The notes under the pieces: generated by a model | The model's input: only the letters and a program-made list of their open reading frames with translations | Databases searched by the model: none | Told to the model about the DNA's origin: nothing | Assembly (NCBI RefSeq): GCF_900156455.1 | Contig: NZ_FTNQ01000002.1 | Coordinates: 558,001-622,000 of the forward strand | From: Microbacterium sp. RURRCA19A | GTDB lineage: Bacteria > Actinomycetota > Actinomycetes > Actinomycetales > Microbacteriaceae | Direction: 5' to 3' | DNA: 64,000 nt | Position numbers and translations under genes: made by a program | Shown: one piece after another, positions 40,817-48,822 of the stretch | Layout: each line of letters starts with the position of its first letter | Position numbering within the stretch: position 1 is the first letter of the stretch

Positions 40817-42253
40817 TCAGGCCGTGAGCTCCAGGAGGAAGACGGTCTGCGGGGCCAGAGCGATGTCCATGTGCACCGTACCCGCCCCGGACACCGCGAC
40901 CGCGCGCGGACCGTCGACCACCCCGTCCAGGGATGTGATCGTGGCGTGCACCGTGGCATCCGTCCAGGGGAGGTTCTGCACCTCGATACGCACGGACTCC
41001 GCTCCGGCGGATGCCAGATCGGGGCGTTGCGGGGGCAGGGTCAGCCCCAGTTCGATCCGCTGCTCCCCGATCGGGATACGGAAGGCGAAGCGGTCCTCGT
41101 CGCGCGGGGCGAGCGCGCTGTCGGGGGCGACGTAGTTCGCCACCAGCACCCGCACGGTGTCGCCCTCGCGGCCGGCGGCGACAGCCAGACCCGACTCGTC
41201 CCCGCCCGAGACGGCGAGGCGCCGCCCGGTGAGCGCGCGTCCGGCCAGGGCCAGCGCGCGGGAACGCTCGTCCGGTCGCCCATCCACGTCGCCGACGCCC
41301 CCCGGATCGACGAAGCCGTAGTGCGGGTCGCGGCCGCTGTCGGCGCGGAAGAAGAACGCGTGGTCGATCACCGTGTCCTGCAGGTAGATCGCCGTCGCCG
41401 CCTGGAACGCGCCCTTCTCCGCGGCGGGGGCGGTGCTGCTGGGAACCGCGAGGTAGTTCCAGTACGACAGCGTCAGATCCGTGTCGGTGAACCCGTGCCG
41501 ATCGAGCAGCGCGCGCAGCTCCCGGGCGACGTAGCGGTAGTCGAGGGGGTCGCGGCTGCCGTCGGTGAACCAGAGGAACGAGAAGAAGTCCAGGGGCAGG
41601 TCGTTCTCGCGCACGAACGCGAGGAATCCCTCGCGGTAGGGCGCGTCGGCCTCGAGGGGGAACGCGGTGGCCGGCCCGCCGACCGTCAACGTCGGGTCCA
41701 CGCGCTGCACGGCGGCGCAGAATGCGCGGTACATCGCGTAGAACTCCTCGGGTCGCCCCGCGAAGTGCAGGGGCCCGAAGTCGGGTTGGTCGCCGAACTC
41801 GTAGATGCGGACGGGCTTCGCGGGTCCGCCGGCCCACCCCTGGGAGTAGTGGCGGACGATGTGCTCGACGACCCGGCCGTACACCTCGACGTCCTCGGCC
41901 GGAAGCTTGTTCTGCGGGATGGAGCTCGCCACCGTGAACATCACCTCGGCGCCGATCGCGTGCACGGCCTCGACCCACAGATCGGTGGCGGCGAAGTTGT
42001 AGCTCGCCGGGTCGTCGGGGTCGGCGCTCCACTCGGGGAAGAGGCTCGTGGGGTTGTCGCGGGTGTCGAGGCGCGAGACCCAGTCGAACGAGCGGACGAC
42101 CGTCACCCCCGCTTCGCGCCACAACGGCGTCATGTCGGGGAATTGCGGATAGCCGTCGGCGGGGCCGGGGATGCCGCCGACGCCGTTCAGCGGGCGGAAG
42201 GAGCTCTCGCGGGCGGCATCCACGACAAGGGTGCGGGTGGGTGTGTGCGACAC
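40817..42253 (-). CDS. GH39-like (beta/alpha)8 protein with both catalytic glutamates apparently lost
   Basis: Protein of 478 residues resembling GH39 beta-xylosidase/iduronidase relatives: an FRPLNGVGG start, VRSFDWVSRLD, VDPTLTVGGPATAF and a C-terminal beta-sandwich from about 365. The acid/base region that normally reads WNEPN is FGDQPD here, with Gln at the Glu position. The nucleophile region normally TEWN reads SYWN. A retaining hydrolase mechanism is therefore unlikely. GTG 42253 follows GAGGAG at proper spacing, and the GTG lies 20 bp after the monooxygenase gene. The role may be sugar binding or non-hydrolytic chemistry in C-glycoside use. Confidence 0.7.
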   Translation of the reverse strand: MSHTPTRTLVVDAARESSFRPLNGVGGIPGPADGYPQFPDMTPLWREAGVTVVRSFDWVSRLDTRDNPTSLFPEWSADPDDPASYNFAATDLWVEAVHAIGAEVMFTVASSIPQNKLPAEDVEVYGRVVEHIVRHYSQGWAGGPAKPVRIYEFGDQPDFGPLHFAGRPEEFYAMYRAFCAAVQRVDPTLTVGGPATAFPLEADAPYREGFLAFVRENDLPLDFFSFLWFTDGSRDPLDYRYVARELRALLDRHGFTDTDLTLSYWNYLAVPSSTAPAAEKGAFQAATAIYLQDTVIDHAFFFRADSGRDPHYGFVDPGGVGDVDGRPDERSRALALAGRALTGRRLAVSGGDESGLAVAAGREGDTVRVLVANYVAPDSALAPRDEDRFAFRIPIGEQRIELGLTLPPQRPDLASAGAESVRIEVQNLPWTDATVHATITSLDGVVDGPRAVAVSGAGTVHMDIALAPQTVFLLELTA

Positions 42254-42273
42254 GTGCGTCTCCTCAGAGGGTC

Positions 42274-43437
42274 TCAGTAGGGCATCCGCAGGAGGCGGTT
42301 CGCGTACTCGTTGGCGATCGGCTCGTCGTGGCGGAGGTGGTCGATGCGGGCGCGGTAGGTCTCCTCGGTGACGGAGTCGAACTCCTCGAGCATCGACTCG
42401 ATCGACCGCTCGTGGACGGCACGCACGCGCGGAAGCCGACGCTTCATGAAGTTCAGTTGAGCGTCGACCAGGGACTGGTCCTTCGCGAGCTCCTGCGCGA
42501 GCACGACGCCGTCCTCGATGCTCATGGCCGCGCCGGATCCGAGGTACGGCGTCATCGTGTGGGCCGCGTCGCCGAGGATCATCACGCGGCCGCGGAACCA
42601 CGGGTAGGGCACCCACACGGTGGAGTAGGGCGTGTAGGCGACGTTCTCGGCGTGGCGCACGTCTTCAAGCGCATCGGCCAGGAACTCCGATCCGCGGGTG
42701 AGCGCGGCCGCGCGATCGTGCATGATCTCGGCCATCCTGCTCGTGTCGTAACGCGGGCGTCCCTCTTCCGCCACGGTGAGCACCATGTACATGAGGTCTT
42801 CCGACAGGGGCGTGAGCATGATCTTGCCGCCGTAGCCCTGGCAGATGATGGGCTGCATGATCTTGCGGCGGTTCGGCAGGCCCGCGCGCCACGCCACCCC
42901 GCCGACCGGTCGGGGCCCGTACTTTTCGCCGAAGTAGTCGCGGCGGATCTGCGAGTGGAGGCCGTCGAAGCCGAGCACGAGGTCGTAGTCGGCGCGGTCG
43001 CCCGTGCTGAACGTGACGGTGGCTTTGTCGGCATCCTGCTCGATGTCGGTCACGGTCGTGCTCATCCGGAACGTGCAGCCGTTGTCGCGGGCGTGCTTCG
43101 CGGCGAGCTCCAGGAAGGCGATCCGCGACATCGTCACGCAGCCGGGGAGCCCCTCGTCCTGCGAGCCGTAGCTCATGGTGCTGAGGAGCGTGCCGTCGGC
43201 GTCGTAGTTGTCGATTCCGGGCGCCGCGTGGCCGATGGCGAGGACGTCGTCCAGGAGGCCGATGTCGCGCACCGCCCGGAGGCCGTTGATGCGCAGCCCG
43301 AACCCGACGCCGGCGACGCTGATCTCGGGCTTGTCGTCGATGACATCGACGTGCGCGCCGATGCGGGCGAGGGCCGAGGCCGTGCTCAAGCCTCCGATCC
43401 CGGCACCGACGATCAGGATCCTCCACGGGTGTGCCAA
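42274..43437 (-). CDS. FAD-dependent aromatic monooxygenase (class A flavoprotein)
   Basis: Protein of 387 residues. FAD motif VGAGIGGLSTASAL is near the N-terminus, the DG motif is GFDGLHSQIRR (about 178), and the GD motif is MILGDAAHTMTPYLGSGAAMSIEDG (about 295). This is the class A hydroxylase plan (salicylate and 6-hydroxynicotinate hydroxylase relatives). The TTG at 43437 follows GAGGAG. It likely hydroxylates an aromatic aglycone or ring intermediate produced by the C-glycoside pathway; the substrate is not deducible. First gene of the minus-strand unit that continues with the GH39-like and TetR genes. Confidence 0.85.
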   Translation of the reverse strand: MAHPWRILIVGAGIGGLSTASALARIGAHVDVIDDKPEISVAGVGFGLRINGLRAVRDIGLLDDVLAIGHAAPGIDNYDADGTLLSTMSYGSQDEGLPGCVTMSRIAFLELAAKHARDNGCTFRMSTTVTDIEQDADKATVTFSTGDRADYDLVLGFDGLHSQIRRDYFGEKYGPRPVGGVAWRAGLPNRRKIMQPIICQGYGGKIMLTPLSEDLMYMVLTVAEEGRPRYDTSRMAEIMHDRAAALTRGSEFLADALEDVRHAENVAYTPYSTVWVPYPWFRGRVMILGDAAHTMTPYLGSGAAMSIEDGVVLAQELAKDQSLVDAQLNFMKRRLPRVRAVHERSIESMLEEFDSVTEETYRARIDHLRHDEPIANEYANRLLRMPY

Positions 43438-43484
43438 GGCGTGCTCCTCTCTGAGCAGACAACGGGCGGTCGACGAACGTACGG

Positions 43485-43518
43485 TTTCAGAATCAGTACG
43501 CTGGTTCTGATTCTGAAA
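43485..43518. promoter_or_regulatory. Perfect inverted repeat upstream of the monooxygenase operon, probable TetR operator
   Basis: TTTCAGAATCAG (43485-43496) and CTGATTCTGAAA (43507-43518) are exact complements separated by 10 nt. The site lies 48 bp before the monooxygenase start, in the position of its promoter, and between that gene and the LysR gene. The size and symmetry suit a TetR dimer pair, and a TetR gene ends the same operon. Confidence 0.65.
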
Positions 43519-43617
43519 GTAGCCCTCCGACCCCGGGGACGGCCATCGATGGACGCGGTGGCATCCGGATGCGCTCCATCACTTCTCGTGATGCGGGCGC
43601 CCCGCGACGGAGCGTGG

Positions 43618-44559
43618 TCAGTGCGGCGCGTGCCCCGCGGCGATCCTGCGACCGGCCTCGGCGAAGAGTCCGCGCATCCACTCGTGCTCCGGGTCGCGGT
43701 TGTGCGAGGGATGCCACCACAGGGCGCTCACGATGGGCGTGGCGGCGAAGGGGAGCGGCACCACCCGGATGCCGCCGATGCGCAGCAGGTGCGGGGCGAG
43801 AGCCGACTGGACGAGGCCGACCCGACGTGTGCCGCTGACGAAATGCCCCACCGAGAGGAAGCTCTCCAGCACGACCTCGATGTGGGGCTCGACGCCGAGC
43901 TGCTGGATCTGGCGCGCGGCCGAGGTGAAGGCCGATCGCGACTGGAAGGTGAGCACCCACGGCATGTCCGCGAGGTTCTGCATCGTGAGCGCGTCGCCCA
44001 CCTCGTCGTTGTCGTCGGCGACGACGGCGAGCCAGTCGTCCTGCCAGAGGTCGATGTAGGGCAGTTCCGACACCGGTCCATGCGGGATCACCATCGCGTC
44101 GGCCGAGCGCAGGCGGTTCGCGGCGTCCTCCACGATCCCGGGGTTGTGCAGCATGTAGCGGAACCGCACACCGGGGGCCTGTTCGGCCGCCAGTTGGGAG
44201 ACCACGGTTCCGACGGTGACGAAGCCGTAGTCCGAGCCGTAGATGGAGAACTCGCGGGTCGATTCCGCCGGTGACCACGACGCCTGACTCTCGAACACCC
44301 GCCGCGCCGCCTCGAGCGCCGTGCTCGTGTGATCGGTGAGGCGCACCGCGAACGGGGTCAGTTCGTACGTGTTGCCGCGTCGGGCGAGGATCTGGTCGTT
44401 GAAGTGGGTGCGCAGCCGCGCGAGCGAGGCGCTCAGTGCCGGTTGGCTGAGGTGCAGACTCTCCGCCGCACGCGTCACGCTGCGCTCGGTCAACAGGGCG
44501 TCGAGCGCGATGAGGAGGTTGAGGTCGAGGCGCGACAGGGTCGCATGATCGGTCACCAC
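43618..44559 (-). CDS. LysR-type transcriptional regulator
   Basis: Regulator of about 313 residues. The N-terminal helix-turn-helix is LDLNLLIALDALLTERSVTRAAESLHLSQPALSASLARLR (about 10-50), with NodD/NahR-like sequence, followed by a periplasmic-binding-fold effector domain. It is divergent from the sugar ABC transporter operon with an operator-like element between. The open frame extends to 44682, but AAGGA before the tandem GTG codons (44559, 44556) supports this start. It is the best candidate to recognise the TTATG-N11 sites in this cluster. Confidence 0.87.
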   Translation of the reverse strand: MVTDHATLSRLDLNLLIALDALLTERSVTRAAESLHLSQPALSASLARLRTHFNDQILARRGNTYELTPFAVRLTDHTSTALEAARRVFESQASWSPAESTREFSIYGSDYGFVTVGTVVSQLAAEQAPGVRFRYMLHNPGIVEDAANRLRSADAMVIPHGPVSELPYIDLWQDDWLAVVADDNDEVGDALTMQNLADMPWVLTFQSRSAFTSAARQIQQLGVEPHIEVVLESFLSVGHFVSGTRRVGLVQSALAPHLLRIGGIRVVPLPFAATPIVSALWWHPSHNRDPEHEWMRGLFAEAGRRIAAGHAPH

Positions 44560-44663
44560 GGTGTGATCCTTCGCTCGGATATGCGTCCGGCTCAGTGTAT
44601 CCACGGGGTCTATGCGACGCACCCTCGGCATCGCGTGGGTGGATGCCATCCGCTCGTCGGGCC

Positions 44664-44718
44664 TTATGCGCTCCATCCGCAAGACTTATGTGCTTTTTCG
44701 GCGCATCGCCTCGATACT
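44664..44718 (+). promoter_or_regulatory. LysR-type site and promoter of the sugar ABC operon
   Basis: TTATG (44664-44668), 11 nt, then CAAGA (44680-44684) partly matches the TTATG-N11-CATAA dyad at 36079. A second CTTATG at 44685 makes a direct repeat 22 bp away, two helical turns. GATACT (44713-44718) is a likely -10; the -35 is poor, as in activator-dependent promoters. The site would be centred about 50 bp before the start of transcription, the usual place for LysR proteins. Confidence 0.5.
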
Positions 44719-44781
44719 GAGGATCACAGCACAGGCGCTCCACCGAAGGGGCCGCCGACAACGTCGTCAGAAAGGCTGGCC

Positions 44782-46074
44782 ATGACTCAACCCCGCCGTC
44801 GCGTCACGCGGCTCGTAAGTCTCCTTGCTCTCCCCGCCACCGCAGCCCTGGTCCTCGCCGGATGCTCCGGCTCGGGCGGCGGCGACGCCGGCTCGGGTGA
44901 TGGGAAGTCGTTCACGTTCACGTTCGCCACCTCGAACAACCTGGAGAGCCCGTACCAGACCCTCGCCAACGAGTACCAGGAGCAGCACGAGGGCGTCACC
45001 ATCACGACCAACCCCACCCCCAACGACAAGTACGGCGAGACCATCCGCACGCAGCTGCAGGCCGGCAACGCCTCCGACGTCATCCAGACCACCCCGGGTT
45101 CGGGCGACGCCCGGGGGATCATCCCGCTCGCCGAGGCCGGCTTCCTCGAGCCGCTCGGCGACACCGCCAAGAACCTCATCATCCCCGGCAGCGAGTCGGT
45201 GTACACCATCGACGACAAGGTCTACGGCCAGCCCCTGGACTTCACGATCGGCGCGGTCGTCGCGAGTCTCGGAACGGCCAAGATGAAGGGCCTCACCGAA
45301 TTCCCGACCACCATGAGCGAGCTCACGTCGGCCTGCTCGTCGCTGCAGAGCCAGGGCGCGTCGCTCCTCGCCCTCGCCGGCGCCGCCGGTCCGAACGTCG
45401 GTCTCACCATCCAGGGCATCGCGGCGACCCGTGTCTACTCGTCGACGCCCGACTGGAACGCGCAGCGCGCGGACGGGAAGACCACCTTCGCCGACAGCCA
45501 GGGCTGGAAGGACGCCCTCCAGACCTTCATCGACCTGAAGGACGCCGGCTGCTTCCAGCCCGGCGCCGAGGGCGGCGGCTTCGACGCCATCACCAACGGT
45601 CTGGCGCAGGGCACCTCCGTCGGCAGCTTCATCCCGTCGGGTGCGGCGGTCGAGATCTCCAAGGCCGCGCCCGCCGAGGCCGAGTTCGCCGTCGAGCCCT
45701 TCCCCGCCAAGAGCGGCAAGCCGATGGTGCTCGGCAGCTCCAACTACACCCTGTCGATCAACGCCAAGGCCAAAAACAAGCAGGCCGCCCAGGACTTCCT
45801 CGCCTGGATGGCCGAGCCGGCGCAGCAGCAGCGCTACTACGAGCTCTCGGGCGAGCTGCCCGTGTCGGCCTTCGACACGCTCGACCTGACCGGCACCATC
45901 TACGCGCCGGTGGCTGATCTGCTGAAGAACAAGCAGTACACGCCGCTGCCGAACAACATCTGGCCCAACCCGTCGGTGTACGAGGCGCTGCAGGTCGGTG
46001 GTCAGGGGCTGCTCACCGGGCAGACCACCATCGACCAGGTGCTCCAGAGCATGGACGCCGCCTGGGGCAACTGA
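44782..46074 (+). CDS. Sugar ABC transporter substrate-binding lipoprotein
   Basis: Extracellular solute-binding protein family 1 member of 430 residues. Signal peptide with lipobox VLAGC gives the lipid anchor at about residue 27, followed by a Gly/Ser linker. TLANEYQEQHEGVTITTNPTPNDKYGETIRTQL and WMAEPAQQQRYYE are typical of CUT1 binding proteins. It is the first gene of an operon with two permeases, and a strong hairpin after its stop probably raises its level above theirs. The substrate is predicted to be the glycoside handled by the surrounding enzymes. Confidence 0.9.
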   Translation: MTQPRRRVTRLVSLLALPATAALVLAGCSGSGGGDAGSGDGKSFTFTFATSNNLESPYQTLANEYQEQHEGVTITTNPTPNDKYGETIRTQLQAGNASDVIQTTPGSGDARGIIPLAEAGFLEPLGDTAKNLIIPGSESVYTIDDKVYGQPLDFTIGAVVASLGTAKMKGLTEFPTTMSELTSACSSLQSQGASLLALAGAAGPNVGLTIQGIAATRVYSSTPDWNAQRADGKTTFADSQGWKDALQTFIDLKDAGCFQPGAEGGGFDAITNGLAQGTSVGSFIPSGAAVEISKAAPAEAEFAVEPFPAKSGKPMVLGSSNYTLSINAKAKNKQAAQDFLAWMAEPAQQQRYYELSGELPVSAFDTLDLTGTIYAPVADLLKNKQYTPLPNNIWPNPSVYEALQVGGQGLLTGQTTIDQVLQSMDAAWGN

Positions 46075-46078
46075 CCTC

Positions 46079-46117
46079 CTCCGCCGCCCGGGACCCCGAG
46101 GGACCCGGGCGGCGGAG
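46079..46117 (+). terminator. Intercistronic hairpin after the binding-protein gene
   Basis: Perfect 14-bp stem, CTCCGCCGCCCGGG (46079-46092) with CCCGGGCGGCGGAG (46104-46117), and an 11-nt loop, beginning 5 bp after the stop. There is no T tract. Such hairpins between binding protein and permease genes act as partial terminators or 3'-end stabilisers. Confidence 0.7.
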
Positions 46118-46148
46118 CCGCACCCTTCCCCACGGAGACGAGGACGTC

Positions 46149-47117
46149 ATGAGCACAACCCTTCGATCGAGCGAGGCTGCTCGGACCGAGACCGAGCGGG
46201 TGGTCCTCCCGCGCCGAGGACGGCGCCGGGTACCGTCTCCCCGACGGTCGGGGCTGTTGAAGTTCGGCTATTGGTGGTGGGCCCTCCCCGGCATCGTCTT
46301 CGTCATCGGCATCCACTATGTCGCCACGAGCGTCGGCGGATTCTTCGCCTTCACGAACTGGACCGGCATCGGCGCCTTCCAGCTGATCGGGCTCGAGAAC
46401 TTCGTCAAGATCTTCCAGGACCCCACCAAGCTCGGCGCCCTCTGGAACACCCTCTTCCTCGCATTCGGGTCGGTGATCCTCAGCAACGTCCTCGGCCTGG
46501 GGTTCGCGCTCGGGCTCAATCGCGGGCTGAAGTCGCGCTACATCCTGCGCACTCTCTTCTTCATGCCGGTCGTGCTGAGCCCGCTGGCCACGTCGTACAT
46601 CTGGAAGTTCATCTTCGACTACAACGGTCCGCTGAACCTCGCGCTGCGCGGAGTCGGCCTCGGCGATCTCGCCCGCGCGTGGGTGGCCGACCCCACCTGG
46701 GCGATCTGGACGATCCTCATCGTTCTGGTCTGGCAGAACATCGGTTTCGCGATGGTGATCTACATGGCCGGACTCGCCGCTGTGCCCGTCGAGATCGAGG
46801 AGGCCGCCGCCATCGACGGGGCGAACCTCTGGCAGCGCTTCTGGCACGTGACGTTGCCGTCCATCCGCCCCGCCGTCGCGATCGCCACGACCCTCGGTCT
46901 CGTCAACGGCCTGCGCGTGTTCGACCAGATCATGGCCCTCACCGGTGGTGGCCCCGCCGCGGCGACCGAGACCCTGGCGACGCAGGTGTACAAGCAGTCG
47001 TTCGCCCTCGGCAATTTCGGGTACGGCGCGGCACTCGCCCTCCTGCTCACGCTCATCATCCTGGTCTTCGCCGTCGTGCAGCAGCGCGTGACCGCCGGCC
47101 GTTCCGAGGAGTCCTGA
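46149..47117 (+). CDS. Sugar ABC transporter permease, CUT1 MalF/UgpA type
   Basis: Membrane subunit of 322 residues. An Arg-rich cytoplasmic N-terminus (about 1-37) is followed by six hydrophobic segments. The EAA loop is EEAAAIDGANLWQRFWHVTLP, in the second half, preceding VNGLRVFDQIMALTGGGPAAATETLA, the usual CUT1 end. One base separates its stop from the next start. The partner ATPase is not encoded here, suggesting a shared MsiK-type ATPase elsewhere. Confidence 0.92.
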   Translation: MSTTLRSSEAARTETERVVLPRRGRRRVPSPRRSGLLKFGYWWWALPGIVFVIGIHYVATSVGGFFAFTNWTGIGAFQLIGLENFVKIFQDPTKLGALWNTLFLAFGSVILSNVLGLGFALGLNRGLKSRYILRTLFFMPVVLSPLATSYIWKFIFDYNGPLNLALRGVGLGDLARAWVADPTWAIWTILIVLVWQNIGFAMVIYMAGLAAVPVEIEEAAAIDGANLWQRFWHVTLPSIRPAVAIATTLGLVNGLRVFDQIMALTGGGPAAATETLATQVYKQSFALGNFGYGAALALLLTLIILVFAVVQQRVTAGRSEES

Positions 47118-47118
47118 C

Positions 47119-47955
47119 ATGTTCCGCTACACCAAGCTCACCGCCCTCCGCGAGTTCGGTTTCTGGCTCCTCGCGCTGGTGTTCCTCCTGCCGTTCTACT
47201 TCCTCGTGACGACGGCGCTGAAGTCCGACCGCGAGGTCATCACCTCCTCGACGCTCGCGCCCCCGGCCGCTCCGGACTTCGGCAACTTCATCAAGGTGCT
47301 GACGGCCACCGGCAACTCGAACGTCGTGATGGGGCTCGTCAACAGCATCGTGATCACCGCGGGCAGCATCGTGCTGATGGTGCTGCTCGGGTCGCTCACC
47401 GGTTACGTGATCGCCCGCAGCACCCGCCGCTGGAGTCGTGCCGTCTACTACCTGTTCCTGGTGGCGATCGTGCTGCCGACGCAGCTGGGCACCGTGCCGT
47501 TGTACATCGGTGCGCGTTCGCTCGGGCTCACCGGTTCGGCCTGGGGCATGATCATCCTCTACACGGGGATGCTGCTGCCGCTGGCGATCTTCCTGTATGC
47601 CGGGTTCTTCCGGGGTCTGGGCACCGAGTACGAAGAGGCAGCCACCATCGACGGCGCCACCCGCACGCAGATCTTCTTCCGCATCGTCCTGCCGTTGATG
47701 TCGCCCGCCACGGGCACCGTCGCGATCCTCGCGGGCCTCATCGTGTGGAACGACTTCTTCACGTCGCTGATCTTCCTCGGCGGCTCCGCCAACCAGACCC
47801 TGCCGGTCGCCATGTACTACTACATCGGCTCGCTGGTGTCGGCCTGGAATCAGATCTTCGCGATCGTCATCGTCTCGATGGTGCCGATCCTCGCCTTCTA
47901 CCTCTTCGCGCAGAAGCGCTTCATCCAGGGCTTCGCCGGCGGCCTCAAGGGCTAG
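47119..47955 (+). CDS. Sugar ABC transporter permease, CUT1 MalG/UgpE type
   Basis: Second membrane subunit, 278 residues and six hydrophobic segments. The EAA loop is EEAATIDGATRTQIFFRIVLP and the end GLIVWNDFFTSLIFLGGSANQTLPV is typical of MalG proteins. It starts one base after the partner permease. A 13-bp hairpin follows the stop and marks the end of the transporter section before the enzyme genes. Confidence 0.92.
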   Translation: MFRYTKLTALREFGFWLLALVFLLPFYFLVTTALKSDREVITSSTLAPPAAPDFGNFIKVLTATGNSNVVMGLVNSIVITAGSIVLMVLLGSLTGYVIARSTRRWSRAVYYLFLVAIVLPTQLGTVPLYIGARSLGLTGSAWGMIILYTGMLLPLAIFLYAGFFRGLGTEYEEAATIDGATRTQIFFRIVLPLMSPATGTVAILAGLIVWNDFFTSLIFLGGSANQTLPVAMYYYIGSLVSAWNQIFAIVIVSMVPILAFYLFAQKRFIQGFAGGLKG

Positions 47956-47963
47956 GGCGCACC

Positions 47964-47996
47964 CCGATGGATGCCAGGACGACTGGCATCCATCGG
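47964..47996 (+). terminator. Hairpin between transporter and isomerase genes
   Basis: Perfect 13-bp stem, CCGATGGATGCCA (47964-47976) with TGGCATCCATCGG (47984-47996), and a 7-nt loop, 8 bp after the permease stop. It contains an inverted pair of GGATGCC. The next gene starts 31 bp later with no obvious promoter, so read-through is likely and the hairpin may only attenuate. Confidence 0.65.
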
Positions 47997-48027
47997 TCGT
48001 CGCGCCCGCACAACGAAAGGAACCCCC

Positions 48028-48822
48028 ATGTACCAGCTCGCCCCCAACATCGAACTGCTCTTCACCGAGGCCGGCGACTACCACGATCGTGTGCGCGCGG
48101 TGGCCGCGGCCGGCTTCGACGCCGTCGAGATGTGGGGTCCCACCGGTGTGGACGCCCCCGCGACGCCCAAGGACCTCCCGGCCCTCAAGGCCGCGCTGGA
48201 GGAGACCGGCACACGGCTCACCGCGCAGCTGGCCGAGCCGCGCACGCAGTTCATGATCCCGCCGTGGGACCACTCCGAGTTCTTCCGCAAGCTCGACGAG
48301 GGCGTCGCCATCGCCCGCGACCTCGGCTGCCCGCGCATGGTCGTCGGCAGCGGCACCGGGTTCGGCGGCTGGAAGCGGCAGGTCCAGCTCGACAAGCTCG
48401 TCGAGATCTATCGGAAGGCGATCGCGCAGATCGACGGGTCGGGGATCACGCTCGTGCTCGAGCCGGTGAACGTCCGTGTCGACCACCCGGGTTCGCTGCT
48501 CGACCGCACCGCGGAGGCCGTCTTCGTCGCCCGCGGTGTCGACTCGCCGTACTTCGGCGTGCTGTACGACATCTACCACTCGGCCGTGGAGGGCGAGGAC
48601 ATGGCGGCCGAGCTCGCGAACGCGGGCGACCTCATCCGGTACGTGCAGCTCGCCGACGCCCCGGGGCGCGGGGAGCCGGGCACGGGCGACCTCGACTGGG
48701 CCGAGCGCTTCCGCCTCCTGCGCGCGAGCGGCTACGACGGGCCGGTCGGGCTGGAGTACTACCCGACCACCGCGTCCGAGGCATCCGTCACCCACGTGGT
48801 CGAGATCGCGCGCGCGGCATGA
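48028..48822 (+). CDS. Hydroxypyruvate isomerase-like TIM-barrel enzyme
   Basis: Sugar phosphate isomerase/epimerase-superfamily protein of 264 residues, the length of Hyi-type isomerases. Start LAPNIELLFTEAGDYHDRVRAVAAAGFDAVEMWGP and the metal ligand positions in VLEPVN, VLYDIYHS, VQLADAPGRGEPGTGDLDW and GLEYYP match hydroxypyruvate isomerase and 3-keto-sugar isomerase relatives. AGGAACCCCC precedes the ATG at 48028. Its stop overlaps the GMC oxidase start. It probably isomerises a keto-sugar product of the pathway. Confidence 0.85.
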   Translation: MYQLAPNIELLFTEAGDYHDRVRAVAAAGFDAVEMWGPTGVDAPATPKDLPALKAALEETGTRLTAQLAEPRTQFMIPPWDHSEFFRKLDEGVAIARDLGCPRMVVGSGTGFGGWKRQVQLDKLVEIYRKAIAQIDGSGITLVLEPVNVRVDHPGSLLDRTAEAVFVARGVDSPYFGVLYDIYHSAVEGEDMAAELANAGDLIRYVQLADAPGRGEPGTGDLDWAERFRLLRASGYDGPVGLEYYPTTASEASVTHVVEIARAA

